DNA of 39,789 nucleotides from Brasilonema angustatum HA4187-MV1 (GCA_019359695.1 JAHHGV010000063.1:1-39789); one strand, 5' to 3'. Shown: positions 25,801 to 35,711, numbered from the stretch's first letter. The notes: a model not told the origin generated them from the letters alone. Numbers and translations are program-made.

Positions 25801-28627
25801 CTTAGCGAAGTTTACTCGCATGCTTCAAGGTCAGCGTGACCTTGAAACGGTGTCTAAACTGATTCTCTCGGAGTTAGCACCGCTGGTTGGGGCTTCGCAG
25901 GGTGTCTTTTTTATCATGGATATTACAGTAGACATTAAGTACTTAAAATTACTCAGCAGCTACGCTTACCGTGAACGCAAGCATCTTGCAAACCGCTTCC
26001 AGTTGGGTGAAGGTTTGGTCGGACAATGCGCTTTGGAAAAAGAACGCATTCTGCTGACAGAGGTACCGCACGACTATATCAAGATTAGTTCTGGCTTAGG
26101 TGAAGCGACTCCGCTGAATGTTGTTGTGTTACCTGTCCTGTTTGAAGGACAAGTCACCGCAGTGATTGAACTCGCCTCATTCCGACGCTTTAGTGAAATT
26201 CATCTGTCATTCTTTGACCAACTTACTGAAAGCATAGCGATTGTATTGAACACCATCGCTGCCAGTATGCGTACTGAAGAGTTACTCAAACAGTCCCAGT
26301 CTTTAGCACAGGAGTTACAAAGTCAGCAAAGCGAACTCAGGGAAACAAACAAGCGCCTAGAAGAACAAGCAAAATCGCTCCAAGCCTCCGAGGATTTACT
26401 GAAAAAACAGCAAGAAGAATTACAAGAGACGAACGCTGAACTAGAAGAAAGATCGGAATTATTAGCTTTGCAAAACAAGGAAGTTGAGCGCAAAAATAAT
26501 GAAATTGAACAGACAAGCCGAGAATTAGAAGAGAAAGCAGAACAACTAGCACTCTCGTCAAAATATAAGTCTGAGTTTCTGGCGAACATGTCCCATGAAC
26601 TACGGACACCGCTAAATAGCTTGTTGATTTTGGCGAAATTGCTCGCAGATAACGTGGACAAAAATCTCACAGCTAAACAAGTCGAGTATAGTCGTACGAT
26701 CTACTCGTCAGGAAACGACCTTTTGACGCTGATCAATGACATTTTGGATTTGGCAAAAATTGAATCTGGAACAATGTCAATTGACATTGAGCAAATGCTG
26801 CTTGCAGAATTGCAAGAGAACATTGAGCGAACTTTTCGACAAATCGCGATTGATAAAGCGCTGAATTTCACCATACAATTCGCCCCCGAACTGCCAAGAA
26901 GTATCTACAGCGATACAAAGCGTTTACAACAAGTCTTGAAAAATCTCCTCGCCAATGCTTTTAAATTTACAGATCATGGAGAAGTCGGCTTGCAGGTGTT
27001 TGTGACAACACAAGGGTGGAGTCATGACCAGGAAAGTTTGAATCGCGCTCAAACTGTGATAGCATTTGCAGTCAGCGATACGGGCATTGGCATTGCTGTA
27101 GATAACCAAAAAATAATTTTCGAGGCGTTTCAACAAGCTGATGGCACCACTAGTCGCAGATATGGCGGTACGGGGTTAGGCTTATCGGTGAGTCGCGAAA
27201 TCACCCGTCTTCTTGGTGGAGAAATTAAACTTCACAGTCGTGTTGGGGAAGGTAGTACTTTTACACTGTACTTACCCCAGGAAGGAGAACAAATCAATTC
27301 AAAATTAGAAGTCTCTCCCTCACTTCCTTTGCTTCCTTCTTCACTCCCTCCCTCCCAGCCTACGGCTCGCTTCGCTAACACTCCTTCACTCACTCCGTCA
27401 TTCCCTCACTCCCTGACTCCCCTCACCGACGACAGAGGCAATATTGAAGAAGGTGAACGCATACTTCTTATAATTGAAGATGACATCAATTTTGCCCGTA
27501 TCCTTTTAGACATGGCACGCCAACAAGAATTTAAAGTTATTGTTGGCCATAATGGTAGCGGGGGTTTAGCACTGGCACAACAATTTCAACCTTCAGCGAT
27601 CATTTTGGATATCCGTCTACCAGGAATGGATGGTTGGACGGTACTGGATCGCCTCAAGCATGATCCAAGCACCCGTCATATTCCAGTACATATCATGACT
27701 GTTGAGGAAGGGCGACAGCGCGGGTTGCAACTAGGTGCCATTGCTTATATACAAAAGCCAGTCAGCACTGAGGTGTTGTCTCAAGCACTGAGCAATATTA
27801 AAGGTTTTGTTGAACGCCCAGTCAAGAATCTGCTGATTGTGGAAGACGACGATAATCAACGCCATAGTATTATGGAATTGATTGGTGACACAGATGTTGC
27901 AATCACTGGTGTGAAAACTGCTGGCCAGGCGCTAGAAGCGATAGAAAACCAGTATTATGATTGTGTCGTTCTCGATTTGGGTCTGCCTGACATGAGCGGG
28001 TTTGAACTGATCACAAGAATCAAACAGCATCCCAATGGTCAAGCACTACCAATTATTGTTTATACAGCAAGAGAATTGAGTCGGGCAGAAGACACTCAAC
28101 TGAGGCGCTTGACAGAGACGATTATTATAAAAGATGTGCGATCGCCTGAACGTCTCCTTGATGAAACAGCATTATTCCTGCATCGAGTTCAAGCAAATTT
28201 GCCTGCGCCCAAGCGACAAATGTTAGAACAGTTGCATTCCAATGATCCTGTACTTGCGGGTAAAAAAGTTCTTATCGTAGATGACGATATGCGTAATATC
28301 TTTGCCCTCACGAGTATGCTAGAGCGTTATCAAATGCAGGTCTTATATGCCGAAAATGGTAGAGATGGCATTGAAGTTTTGCAAAACACACCAGACATTG
28401 ATGTTGTTTTGATGGATATTATGATGCCACAAATAGATGGTTACGAAACAACGCGCCTAATTCGGCAGAACAATCAGTTTAAATCCCTGCCAATCATCGC
28501 ACTCACAGCAAAGGCAATGCAAGGTGACAGAGAAAAGTGTATTGAAGCAGGCGCATCAGATTATGTTAGCAAACCTGTAGACATTGAACAGTTGCTTTCG
28601 CTGTTGCGTGTTTGGTTATATCGATAA
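22811..28627 (+). CDS. Soluble poly-HAMP hybrid histidine kinase with GAF and three receiver domains
   Basis: This 1938-residue protein has no membrane segment. The order is an N-terminal HAMP-like region (1-145), then nine tandem 92-residue units (~147-974), each with a paired HAMP structure ([46 protein letters not shown]). A GAF domain follows (~998-1150), then a coiled coil (~1155-1245). HisKA has H1262 in [11 protein letters not shown]. HATPase has N1382 in NLLANAFKF, then DTGIGIA and [11 protein letters not shown]. After a low-complexity linker come three receivers with phospho-acceptors D1600 ([11 protein letters not shown]), D1722 ([11 protein letters not shown]) and D1869 ([10 protein letters not shown]). 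The repeated HAMP array resembles group III (Nik1/Os1) osmosensing kinases. The ATG follows CCGCCACC, with no Shine-Dalgarno. It stands alone, with no response-regulator gene adjacent. Confidence 0.95.
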   Translation: MSTEQLTRESDNLDLKQLLKTLVAVKKGDFSARMPIDQTGMAGKIADTLNDIIEQNERLTTELQRISHVVGKEGKISERASLGNVRGSWSVCVDSVNTLVTDLVQPTEETARVIRAVANGDLSQAIAPEIEGRPLKGEFLQTAQMVNTMVDQLNSFANEVTRVAREVGTEGKLGVKAEVPGVAGTWKDLTDSVNLMAGNLTAQVRNIAEVTTAVANGNLSKKITVDVKGEILELKNTINTMVDQLNSFASEVTRVAREVGTEGKLGVQAEVRGVAGIWKDLTDNVNLMAGSLTAQVRNIAEVTTAIANGDLSKKITVDVRGEILELKNTINIMVDQLSSFAGEVTRVAREVGAEGKLGVQAEVPGVAGTWKDLTDSVNFMAGSLTAQVRNIAEVTTAVATGDLSKKITVDVKGEILELKNTINTMVDQLSSFASEVTRVAREVGTEGKLGVLADVKGGAGTWKDLTDSVNFMAGSLTAQVRNIAEVTTAIANGDLSKKITVVVKGEILELKNTINIMVDQLNSFASEVTRVATEVGSEGKLGVQADVRGVAGTWKDLTDSVNFMASSLTGQVRNIAEVTTAVATGDLSKKITVQVKGEILELKNTVNTMVDQLNSFASEVTRVAREVGTEGKLGVQAEVRGVAGTWKDLTDSVNSMAGSLTAQVRNIAEVTTAVATGDLSKKITVDVKGEILELKNTINTMVDQLNSFASEVTRVAREVGTEGKLGVQANVRGVGGTWKDLTDNFNLMAGNLTAQVRNIAEVTKAVANGDLSKKITVDVRGEILELKNTINTMVDQLSSFASEVTRVAREVGTEGKLGGQAHVVGVAGTWKDLTDNVNSMAGNLTAQVRGIAKVVTAVANGNLKQKLTLDAKGEIETLAETINEMIGTLATFANQVTTVAREVGIEGKLGGQAKVPGAAGTWKDLTDNVNELAATLTTQLRAIAEVATAVTKGDLTRSISVEAQGEVAMLKDYINQMIANLRETTQKNTEQDWLKTNLAKFTRMLQGQRDLETVSKLILSELAPLVGASQGVFFIMDITVDIKYLKLLSSYAYRERKHLANRFQLGEGLVGQCALEKERILLTEVPHDYIKISSGLGEATPLNVVVLPVLFEGQVTAVIELASFRRFSEIHLSFFDQLTESIAIVLNTIAASMRTEELLKQSQSLAQELQSQQSELRETNKRLEEQAKSLQASEDLLKKQQEELQETNAELEERSELLALQNKEVERKNNEIEQTSRELEEKAEQLALSSKYKSEFLANMSHELRTPLNSLLILAKLLADNVDKNLTAKQVEYSRTIYSSGNDLLTLINDILDLAKIESGTMSIDIEQMLLAELQENIERTFRQIAIDKALNFTIQFAPELPRSIYSDTKRLQQVLKNLLANAFKFTDHGEVGLQVFVTTQGWSHDQESLNRAQTVIAFAVSDTGIGIAVDNQKIIFEAFQQADGTTSRRYGGTGLGLSVSREITRLLGGEIKLHSRVGEGSTFTLYLPQEGEQINSKLEVSPSLPLLPSSLPPSQPTARFANTPSLTPSFPHSLTPLTDDRGNIEEGERILLIIEDDINFARILLDMARQQEFKVIVGHNGSGGLALAQQFQPSAIILDIRLPGMDGWTVLDRLKHDPSTRHIPVHIMTVEEGRQRGLQLGAIAYIQKPVSTEVLSQALSNIKGFVERPVKNLLIVEDDDNQRHSIMELIGDTDVAITGVKTAGQALEAIENQYYDCVVLDLGLPDMSGFELITRIKQHPNGQALPIIVYTARELSRAEDTQLRRLTETIIIKDVRSPERLLDETALFLHRVQANLPAPKRQMLEQLHSNDPVLAGKKVLIVDDDMRNIFALTSMLERYQMQVLYAENGRDGIEVLQNTPDIDVVLMDIMMPQIDGYETTRLIRQNNQFKSLPIIALTAKAMQGDREKCIEAGASDYVSKPVDIEQLLSLLRVWLYR
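23249..25732 (+). repeat. Nine 276-bp tandem coding repeats (HAMP array)
   Basis: The period is exactly 276 bp. The unit start (NTMVDQ or its equivalent) is at 23249 and recurs every 276 bases to 25457. Units 1-8 are strongly alike at DNA level; unit 9 has diverged ([10 protein letters not shown]). The last part of unit 8 already drifts toward unit 9. The high DNA similarity makes this region prone to recombination and to assembly collapse. Confidence 0.95.
27296..27440 (+). repeat. Low-complexity repeat insert in the kinase linker
   Basis: Between HATPase and the first receiver, the DNA turns into CTCCCTCACTCC-type simple repeats with CCTACGGCTCGCTTCGCTAA in the middle, a word typical of the window's intergenic palindromic repeats. 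The frame stays open and encodes a Ser/Pro/Leu-rich linker ([17 protein letters not shown] and onward). Confidence 0.75.
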
Positions 28628-28650
28628 TTGACATCCCACAGCTACAGGTG

Positions 28651-28753
28651 ATATCAAATCCGGTAGCATCTGAATGATTAAAAAACCGCAGAGGCGCAGA
28701 GGACGCAGAGGGAGAGGAAGGAGAAATAATTCCGATACAAACGGATTTGATAT
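28651..28753. mobile_element. Hairpin-ended element with CGCAGAGG core
   Basis: ATATCAAATCCG (28651-28662) is mirrored by CGGATTTGATAT ending at 28753. The core holds CCGCAGAGGCGCAGAGGACG. It sits in the 190-bp gap between the kinase and the convergent beta-helix gene and could double as a terminator. Confidence 0.65.
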
Positions 28754-28818
28754 GAGACACCGCTGTAAGCGCTTCAGGCTTGCGGGGGCTTCGAGATCCC
28801 CGTGAAGCGCTATATTTA

Positions 28819-31575
28819 TCAGGCAAAGGAAAATTCCAACGCCTGAATATCGGCTTTGTCACCGCTTACACCAGAAACTATGTCTCCTGTGGCCCCAAAT
28901 CCACCGCTGCCCGTGATATCGCCAATCAAGTTATAGCCATCGCTAATGAAGTTACCTGCTACATCCGGGTTGACACCACCTGAACTGGCGAGGTTGGCGG
29001 CAATAATCGTGTTTCGCACTCTAGCTGTACCAGAAGTATTATTGAACACCCCACCACCATTTGCGGCTTGGTTGAGGGTGAGGGTACTGAACAGTAGTGT
29101 CAGATAAGTATTGTTATATATACCACCACCGTTATTTTCTGACGTGTTACCACTAAGGGTGGTATTGCTCACTGTTAGAGTGCTACCACTAAAGTTAGTG
29201 ATACCGCCACCCTCAAAGCGTGCTCTGTTATTACTCAAGCTGCTGTTACTCACCGTCAGAGTGTTGCCGTTCCAGATGCCACCACCGCTGACTAATGCTT
29301 CGTTTGCCGTAACGGTAGTGTTGCTTACATTCACAGTACCACTGTTAAAGATACCACCGCCTATATTGCCTACTTTGTTGCCACTGAGAATGCTGTTACT
29401 CACTTCAACACTGCTGTTGGGATTGCTGGAGATACCACCGCCATCTCTTGCCGAATTGTTGCTGATGCTGCTGTTGCTCACACCAACTGTGCCACTACTA
29501 TCAAAGATGCCGCCACCGTTTCCTCCCGAGTTACCACTGATACTGCTGCTGCTGACCTCAATGGTGCCGCTGAAGTTGGCGATACCGCCGCCATTGTTGG
29601 TTGCCGAGTTGTTGTCTATGGCGCTGTTGGTAACTGTTACAGTAGATTTTTTGGCTCTACCGTCGTTAAAGATACCGCCGCCGTCTTGGCTTGTCGAGTT
29701 CCCGGAAATGGTGCTGTTGCTCACCTCAAGAGTGCCGCCAATGTTAGAAATCCCACCACCACCACCACTCGGGCCGAAGATGCCGCTGCCGCTTACCGAA
29801 TTGCCACTGAGATTGCTGTAGCTCACCTTAACAGTGCCAGTGTTATAGATGCCACCGCCACTGGGGGAGAATAACCCGCCTCCGCTTACCAAGTTATCGC
29901 TGATGCTGCTGTAGCTGACCTCAAGAGTGCCGCTGTTAGAGATACCGCCGCCATGAGGGAAGTAAGTGTTCTGAATTGCTGAGTTACCGCTGATGGTGCT
30001 GTTGCTCACATTCATAGTGCCGCCGTTAAAGATACCGCCACCATCGCTTGCTTTGTTAACACTGATGGTACTGTTGCTCACATTCATAGTGCCGCTGCTG
30101 TTATAGATGCCGCCACCAGCACCGCTGTCCCTGAAGCCCTGTACAGAGTTGCCATTCAAAGTGCTGTAGTTAACCGTCACAGTACCGCTTTCGTTATATA
30201 TGCCACCGCCACTGGGATCGGGAGCACTGCTGCTTGCCAAGTTGCCACTTATGGTACTGTAGCTGACCTCAAGAGTACCGCCGCCGTTATAGATGCCGCC
30301 GCCACTGGTCTTGTTAAAGCTGTTTACCTTGTTATTGGTGATGGTGCTGTTGTTCAGCCTCAGAGTGCCGTCGTTATAGATGCCGCCGCCATTGGTGGCT
30401 GAGTTGCCACTCAGGTTGCTGTTGGTTACCGTTAGCGTACCGCCGAAATTAGCAATGCCGCCGCCGTTCTGTGCTGAGTTACCAGTCAGGCTACTATTGC
30501 TCACCGTCACCGTACCGAAGTTCTCAATGCCGCCAACAAAATATCCTGGGTTGTCGCTGATGGTGCTGTTGCTCACCTCTAGAGTACCGGTGTTCGATAT
30601 GCCGCCTGTCAAGCCTAAATTTTTGCTGATGGTGCTGTTGCTCACATTCATAGTGCCGCCGTTTGAGATGCCGCCGGTGGTGCCACCATCAGCAGTGCTG
30701 TTGTTGCTGATGGTGCTGTTGCTCACATTCATAGTGCCGCCATTCGAGATACTAGTACCTTTATTTCCGACGATGGTGCTGTTAGTCATCCCAACAGTGC
30801 CGCCGGTGAAGTTATAAATGCCGCTTCCCGCAAAGCGTGCCAAGTTGTCGCTTATAGTACTGTTGTTTACCTCAACAGTGCCCGTGTTTGAAATACCGCC
30901 ACCGACGACCTCGCCTAAACCGCCGTTAGCTATGGAGAATACCTGGTTGTCGCTTATAGTACTGTTGTTCACCGTCAGGATACCCGTGTTGTAAATGCCG
31001 CCGCCAGAGCCAATGGCAGACAGGTTATCAACCACGGTGTTATTGCGAACAATACTATTGTCTAAGGTGAGAGTGCCACTGTTCTTAATACCACCACCGT
31101 TGTCACCCGTCACACTGCCATTGGCAATAATCAACCCAGAGAAGTTGACTGTTGCTCCGGTTCCAATCTCAAACACCCGTGAAGCATTGTTGGCACTCAC
31201 ACTCAATAAGTCTGCACCTGTGAACGGATCAACTGGGGCATTGATGCTCAAGCTGTCGGTAATACTCAGTTGTCCCAGACTGAGGGTAATTGTCTGTGCA
31301 GAGCCAAATAGCGAAGAGTCAAACACAATTGAGTCTTTTCCACCGATCGCGTTTGCAAAGTTGATCGCTTCACGCAACGTCATCACCCCATCACTATCAT
31401 CCACCACATCGGCAATGCTGTTGACTGTAAAGATGGAACTACCGCTTCCTTCGAAGTTTGCGCCACCGATAATGTCTTGTGGAGTACCAAAGTTGAAGTT
31501 AGATGTGGCGGATGGGTTGAATGTAGATTGGGAAGCTTGAAGATTGTCTAAGGCAGATTCAGATAAGAGATCCAT
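28819..31575 (-). CDS. Beta-helix repeat surface protein, CSLREAI-type start
   Basis: This 918-residue protein has an N-terminal region with FTVNSIADVVDDSDGVMTLR and EAINFANAIGGKDSIVFDSS, the CSLREAI-type module that precedes surface beta-helices. About 25 imperfect repeats of the form GGGIYNSGTVNVSNSTISGN (20-28 residues) follow, forming a right-handed parallel beta-helix of polymorphic-OMP type. The end (NTIIAANLASSGGVNPDVAG, FISDGYNLIGDITGSGGFG) is the usual close, but the final ~40 residues are short compared with relatives that continue to an INAG/DIGAFE segment. No classical signal peptide is present, which is common for cyanobacterial proteins of this kind. AGGAA precedes the ATG. Adhesion or matrix role is inferred. 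Long frames on the other strand here are repeat shadows. Confidence 0.9.
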   Translation of the reverse strand: MDLLSESALDNLQASQSTFNPSATSNFNFGTPQDIIGGANFEGSGSSIFTVNSIADVVDDSDGVMTLREAINFANAIGGKDSIVFDSSLFGSAQTITLSLGQLSITDSLSINAPVDPFTGADLLSVSANNASRVFEIGTGATVNFSGLIIANGSVTGDNGGGIKNSGTLTLDNSIVRNNTVVDNLSAIGSGGGIYNTGILTVNNSTISDNQVFSIANGGLGEVVGGGISNTGTVEVNNSTISDNLARFAGSGIYNFTGGTVGMTNSTIVGNKGTSISNGGTMNVSNSTISNNSTADGGTTGGISNGGTMNVSNSTISKNLGLTGGISNTGTLEVSNSTISDNPGYFVGGIENFGTVTVSNSSLTGNSAQNGGGIANFGGTLTVTNSNLSGNSATNGGGIYNDGTLRLNNSTITNNKVNSFNKTSGGGIYNGGGTLEVSYSTISGNLASSSAPDPSGGGIYNESGTVTVNYSTLNGNSVQGFRDSGAGGGIYNSSGTMNVSNSTISVNKASDGGGIFNGGTMNVSNSTISGNSAIQNTYFPHGGGISNSGTLEVSYSSISDNLVSGGGLFSPSGGGIYNTGTVKVSYSNLSGNSVSGSGIFGPSGGGGGISNIGGTLEVSNSTISGNSTSQDGGGIFNDGRAKKSTVTVTNSAIDNNSATNNGGGIANFSGTIEVSSSSISGNSGGNGGGIFDSSGTVGVSNSSISNNSARDGGGISSNPNSSVEVSNSILSGNKVGNIGGGIFNSGTVNVSNTTVTANEALVSGGGIWNGNTLTVSNSSLSNNRARFEGGGITNFSGSTLTVSNTTLSGNTSENNGGGIYNNTYLTLLFSTLTLNQAANGGGVFNNTSGTARVRNTIIAANLASSGGVNPDVAGNFISDGYNLIGDITGSGGFGATGDIVSGVSGDKADIQALEFSFA

Positions 31576-32163
31576 AGATTTAAGTTCCTTTTTTTTCTTA
31601 TATGTAGAGTATTTTCCACATTCTGTAGATTGAATTGTCGCATAGGATAATTATTTATCAACAATGATTTTTTAGTAATTTAGTTATGCCTTTATATCAA
31701 AATAAATGTGGTTTACACTACATCTTCTCAATCACTACAGTATTTTATGTAACATTCTTATTGACGACATTCCACTGGTTAACACTTTAAGGTAAGGTAT
31801 TTTCAGGATGTCTTTCTTTTTATAAGTTGGAGATCTAAACGAAGCTGACAAAAGCAGATAAGACACATAGTGCGTAAATCAATCTCCAGCTGCTTTAAAA
31901 CGAATCACCAGCTACGTCCACGATCAACCATACTCGGCAAAGCCCTTCTCCTGTGGACTGAGGCTAGAGATTTATTTTTTTGAATCTCTCTAAAACAAGA
32001 AATGCAAAAAACGCCCCCCTTTAAGGAGAACGCTTTTACTTATCTAAATCTTAGCTATTAACCCCAGCACATCATAAAAATAGCCCCCATGCAAATACTG
32101 TGTGCCGATTGTTATGTGGCGTCTACAACACTCAGTACTACTGAAAATGACTTATTCTTGAGA
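31576..32163. other. 588-bp gap without a gene
   Basis: This is A/T-rich, with stops in all frames. It should hold the promoter of the beta-helix gene (the 31576-31800 side), but I see no certain motif or repeat. Confidence 0.5.
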
Positions 32164-32505
32164 TCACTCTACCTCAAGTTGCGCTGCCGTCATTGCATCA
32201 AAAGCAAAAGCTAAAACCAGAGGTATTGGACATTTTAATAAGTAAGTAGAAACGACGGCTACAACTGTCCCAAATACTGCTGACACCGACCAAAGTTTTT
32301 CCTGAGATGTCAGTCCCTTTTGAGTTTTTATCAATCTCAACGTATGGGTAGGAATTGGCTCAGGCATAACTGCACCTGGAGGAAATGCCCAATAGTTATT
32401 ACACCGCTCTTCAAATAAATCTGTCCAGCCATTTTCTTGGCACCATTCTTCAATCCATTCATTACAATAATGTTTCATGTTTGGGCTGGGAAGTGGAATC
32501 AGCAT
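32164..32505 (-). CDS. Small membrane protein, conserved hypothetical in cyanobacteria
   Basis: This protein is 113 residues, or 104 if it starts at the in-frame ATG at 32478 (MKHYCNEWIEEWCQENGW), which I think is the more natural start; neither has a good ribosome site. The N-terminal half is soluble, aromatic and Cys/Trp-rich, with a proline-rich stretch (AFPPGAVMPEPIP). The C-terminal half has one or two hydrophobic segments (LWSVSAVFGTVVAVVSTYLL and PIPLVLAFAFDAMTAA). I recall similar small proteins in Nostocales but know no function. It stands alone, with no partner gene. Confidence 0.72.
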   Translation of the reverse strand: MLIPLPSPNMKHYCNEWIEEWCQENGWTDLFEERCNNYWAFPPGAVMPEPIPTHTLRLIKTQKGLTSQEKLWSVSAVFGTVVAVVSTYLLKCPIPLVLAFAFDAMTAAQLEVE

Positions 32506-32873
32506 AAGGTTTAGAAACTGAATCTAATTTTCTAGGGTTTTTGGCGAGAAGTTTACTAATGGGTATAAAACTAAAGATTATTCAAGAACTATTTGGCTTG
32601 GCTAAGAATCTAAAAATACCTGTAATTAGAACTAAATTTGATGCTATTCTTCATTCACAGGCTAACAGTATTTAGTTTCTTCTTGGATGAAATGAAAATA
32701 AACTTTACTTGAAACTTTGATTTTTAACAATTCTCAACATAATCGTGATTTGTTGGCTCTAAAAACAGATATTTACTCAATCTATATGTAAAGTTGTGTT
32801 ACACAGCTTCAACGCATAAATACCCTAAAAATCAATATGTTTTAGTTAGAACTAAATGGAAAAAAAAAGATGT

Positions 32874-32989
32874 TAGGACTTACGCACTCGCGACGAAAAA
32901 TAAGGCTTTGCGATTGCTTCCCTATGCCTAACGGCACGCGCAAGGGACGATCGCAATCATACAATAGCGTTATTTTTGCGTAAGTCCTG
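32874..32989. mobile_element. MITE (AGGACTTACGCA family), third copy
   Basis: The ends are AGGACTTACGCA (32875) and TGCGTAAGTCCT (to 32988). The flanks GATGT (32869-32873) and GATCT (32990-32994) agree at four of five bases, a decayed target duplication. The interior differs from the other two copies (GCGATTGCTTCCCTATGCC). The stretch 32506-32868 has no gene. Confidence 0.82.
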
Positions 32990-33037
32990 GATCTATTTCG
33001 AGACGCAAAGCGCTAGAAATGCAGCCTCCGCAAGTAA

Positions 33038-33152
33038 TACCGTTTCACTTTAAGGTTGATACAAATAGGCAGCAGAGGAGCAGAGGAGCAGAGGAGCAGG
33101 GGAGAAAGAATTAGAGACTAATCATTTGTATCAAGGATTTCGTGAAATGGTA
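33038..33152. mobile_element. Hairpin-ended element with GCAGAGGA tandem core
   Basis: The left end TACCGTTTCAC...TTGATACAAAT mirrors the right end (TACCATTTCAC...TTGATACAAAT on the minus strand). The core is four GCAGAGGA-like units. The flanks both read TAA (33035-33037, 33153-33155), a possible target duplication. Confidence 0.7.
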
Positions 33153-33175
33153 TAAGACTCCTAGCTTTAGTTATG

Positions 33176-33228
33176 GGAACCCCTACACCCTTATACCCCT
33201 ACACCCTTATACCCCTATGCCTTGCGGG
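33176..33228. repeat. CCCCTACACCCTTATA microsatellite
   Basis: Two and a half copies of a 16-base unit lie 15 bases after the permease stop codon on the minus strand. The same words occur inside the MITE at 4096-4312. Confidence 0.75.
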
Positions 33229-33242
33229 CATTGACTGTGAGA

Positions 33243-34424
33243 TTATTCAGAGCGTAGGGCTTTGACTGGATCGATTTGGCTTGCTCGCAGGGCGGGGGTC
33301 AAACTGGCTCCTACCCCCACTACGAGTGCTGAACCCAACGCTAGTGTGGCAATAGAACCGTCAAACTCATAGGGCAAGTTAAAAGTATTCGTGACTACAA
33401 TTGTCAATCCATGTACCACCCCAAGACCGATAGTTCCTCCAATAAGACTTAAAAGCGTAGCCTCCAGAATAAATTGCAGCATGATTTCTTGCTGGGTTGC
33501 TCCTATTGCCCGTCTCAAACCAATTTCAGCGGTTCGTTCCGCCACTGAGGCAATCATGATATTCGCAATCCCAACACCGCCGACCAACAGCGCGATCACT
33601 CCTACTACTGCAAGTCCTTGGGACGCCATCTCAAGAGTTTTCTGCTGCTCTAGGATGTCTGATACATTGTTCCAAGACTTAAATTTTTGACTGGGGAATC
33701 GCTGCTTTAGCAGTTCCTCAGCTTGGTTGCTCAAGTTTTCCACATCTTGGAGTTTGTAAGGACGCATTTGGATGCTACCAATGTCGCGGCTACCAGTCAA
33801 AGCGTTATAAACAGACATTGGTACATAAAGTTGACCCGTTGGAGGTGCATTTTCATCCAGAGTTGTCGCCACTACCCCCACAACTACATAAGGTCTGTCC
33901 CCAGCGTAAATCATCTGACCCAGAGGTTTCTGCCCACCGAAAAGTTGTTCTGCCAACAGTTGATCCATAACGACCACTGGTCGGTAGCTGGCAAAATCTT
34001 CAGCGCTAAAGAATCGTCCTGAGACCAGTGCTTTTCCTGAAGTCAGCAAAAAACCTTGGGAAACAGGTGACATGGGTGGAGTTAATTCCTTATCCTGAAA
34101 TATGGTTGGCATAGAACCCGCCCAATTAAAAGCACTGATTGCCCGCAAACCTGCTAGCCGTTGTCGTAAGAATTCCATGTCTTCCAACTTTAGTGGGGTG
34201 GTTCTACCACCAGAACCCCACTCTGGATAGACTGAAGCTTGAGGTGCGCCTCGTTTTTCTAGTTGTTGACCAATAACTGCCCGACTGATGTTACCCACTT
34301 GAAGCGTAGCACTAACAGCAGCCACACCCATAAACACTCCCAAAGCCGTTAGGGCAGAACGCAAAGGGTTTTTGCCTAAGGAGCGAAAGGTAATATTCAG
34401 TAAGTCTAGAGATGAAAGACTCAT
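33243..34424 (-). CDS. ABC transporter permease, MacB/FtsX type
   Basis: This ~393-residue permease has one N-terminal helix (PLRSALTALGVFMGVAAVSA), a large periplasmic MacB-PCD region (~50-270, with LPTGQLYVPM-like strands and GSIQMRPYKL), and three C-terminal helices: GLAVVGVIALLVGGVGIANI, ILEATLLSLIGGTIGLGVVH and IATLALGSALVVGVGASLTP. It ends with the family box PALRASQIDPVKALRSE. MacB-type systems move macrolides, lipoproteins or heterocyst-envelope lipids. No ATPase or membrane-fusion gene is in the window, so the partner is elsewhere. The start is taken at MSLSSLDLLNITF (34424); an ATG at 34442 adds six residues. Confidence 0.9.
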   Translation of the reverse strand: MSLSSLDLLNITFRSLGKNPLRSALTALGVFMGVAAVSATLQVGNISRAVIGQQLEKRGAPQASVYPEWGSGGRTTPLKLEDMEFLRQRLAGLRAISAFNWAGSMPTIFQDKELTPPMSPVSQGFLLTSGKALVSGRFFSAEDFASYRPVVVMDQLLAEQLFGGQKPLGQMIYAGDRPYVVVGVVATTLDENAPPTGQLYVPMSVYNALTGSRDIGSIQMRPYKLQDVENLSNQAEELLKQRFPSQKFKSWNNVSDILEQQKTLEMASQGLAVVGVIALLVGGVGIANIMIASVAERTAEIGLRRAIGATQQEIMLQFILEATLLSLIGGTIGLGVVHGLTIVVTNTFNLPYEFDGSIATLALGSALVVGVGASLTPALRASQIDPVKALRSE

Positions 34425-34584
34425 AACGGTAGATTTGCACAAATTTTAAATTCGGAATAAAAAATTAGGACAGTGAAACTTGGTAGTCAAGTTTCTAAAC
34501 TCGTTTAAGCAAAAATTTTTTATTACCCCTGGTTTTTGTTTGTCCAAGTAATTTCCCATAATACCGCGTTGATTTCTTCTCAAT

Positions 34585-34636
34585 GAAAAAAAGGCAGCAG
34601 CCCACACCAAACTGGTTACTGGACTGCTGCCTTTTC
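34585..34636 (-). terminator. Intrinsic terminator after rplL
   Basis: Read on the minus strand, AAAAGGCAGCAG (34635-34624) pairs with CTGCTGCCTTTT (34600-34589), and the hairpin is followed by more T. The position, ~25 bases past the rplL stop, fits the end of the ribosomal operon. Confidence 0.85.
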
Positions 34637-34661
34637 GTAATTAAGAATTACAAACTATGAA

Positions 34662-35054
34662 CTACTTGACAGTTGCCTTACCGCCAGCATCTTCCAACTG
34701 CTTCTTAGCTTGTTCAGCAGCTTCCTTGGCGATCGCTTCCTTAACTGGCTTAGGCGCAGATTCTACCAAGTCTTTGGCTTCCTTGAGACCCAAGCCTGTC
34801 AATTCCCGTACAATCTTGAGTACAGCTATCTTCTTATCAGCTGGGACTGATTCCAGAATGACGTTAAACTCGGTCTGCTCTTCTACTGGTTCAGCTGCAG
34901 CAGGTGCAGCACCACCGGGAGCAGCCATAAAGGCTCCAACTGGTGCTGCAGCACTGACGCCAAAGGCTTCTTCAATTTGCTTCACTAACTCAGATGCTTC
35001 CAGCAAGCTCAAGGTTTTTAGTTTTTCCAAAATTTCATCAGTTGCAGTAGACAT
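34662..35054 (-). CDS. rplL: Ribosomal protein bL12 (L7/L12)
   Basis: This 130-residue stalk protein recruits translation GTPases to the 50S subunit. The N-terminal dimerisation helices ([20 protein letters not shown]) are followed by an Ala/Pro hinge (~33-58) and the globular C-terminal domain (KTEFNVIL-like [40 protein letters not shown]). It is intact and of normal length. It follows rplJ by 63 bases and ends the cluster at a strong terminator. Confidence 0.98.
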   Translation of the reverse strand: MSTATDEILEKLKTLSLLEASELVKQIEEAFGVSAAAPVGAFMAAPGGAAPAAAEPVEEQTEFNVILESVPADKKIAVLKIVRELTGLGLKEAKDLVESAPKPVKEAIAKEAAEQAKKQLEDAGGKATVK

Positions 35055-35117
35055 GGATATAACTCCTGTAATGTTGATAAATTATTTGTTAGTTGTTCTG
35101 CCTAGCACTAAAACTAA

Positions 35118-35711
35118 CTAGGAAGCACTTTCTTCGGATTCGCCGCCTTTTTCCTGATCAGCGTCAGAAGCGCTTTCTGATTCGCCGCCTTTTTCCTGAT
35201 CAGCGACAGCCTGCAAAGCACGAGCCAGCGAACCGGGAACCTCGTTGATACCCACAGCAATCTTGGTAGCCAAGGCGTTGATCGCTCCGGCAATTTGTGC
35301 CATGAGTTGTTCTTTGGATGGCAAATCTCCTAGAGCTTTGACATCAGGCTCTTGCAGCAGGCGACCTTCCATAACGCCGCCGCGAATTTCTGTTTTCTTG
35401 CTGGCTTTTTGGAAATCTTGGTAAGCCTTAATTGCTGCAGAGAAATCATCTTTAACCAGCAAAAAGGCAGAAGAGCCTTTGAGCAATTCTGACAACACTT
35501 GCCATTTTTCGTCGTCTTGAATGGCAATGCCCATCAGGGTGTTTTTAGTCACCTTACAAACAGTACCAGAGGGACGCAGGCGTCTCCGCAGGTCTGTGAT
35601 TTCAGCAACTGTTAGTCCTTGGTAGTCAATCACCAGTGCTAGTTGAGACTGACTCAAAGTTTCTTTGAGTTCAGTAACTATAGCTTTTTTGTTTTCTAAC
35701 GTTCTAGGCAT
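35118..35711 (-). CDS. rplJ: Ribosomal protein uL10 with duplicated acidic tail
   Basis: This 197-residue protein anchors the L12 stalk to 23S rRNA. It starts [20 protein letters not shown] at 35711, with AAGGAGG eight bases upstream; a GTG at 35720 lies on the ribosome site and is rejected. The core is normal ([40 protein letters not shown]). The C-terminus carries an acidic tail in which ADQEKGGES appears twice, encoded by a 27-base direct repeat (35137-35163 and 35179-35205). The tail lies after the helix that binds L12 dimers. An L10-type leader and a hairpin precede the gene. Confidence 0.97.
   Translation of the reverse strand: MPRTLENKKAIVTELKETLSQSQLALVIDYQGLTVAEITDLRRRLRPSGTVCKVTKNTLMGIAIQDDEKWQVLSELLKGSSAFLLVKDDFSAAIKAYQDFQKASKKTEIRGGVMEGRLLQEPDVKALGDLPSKEQLMAQIAGAINALATKIAVGINEVPGSLARALQAVADQEKGGESESASDADQEKGGESEESAS

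Noticed and set aside
29111-31540. Several long Leu/Pro-rich plus-strand frames
   Set aside because: They are shadows of the repeated beta-helix gene on the minus strand and have no starts or domains of their own.
11490-33110. CAGAGG tracts as a CRISPR array
   Set aside because: The units are 7-12 bases without distinct spacers; no cas genes are present.
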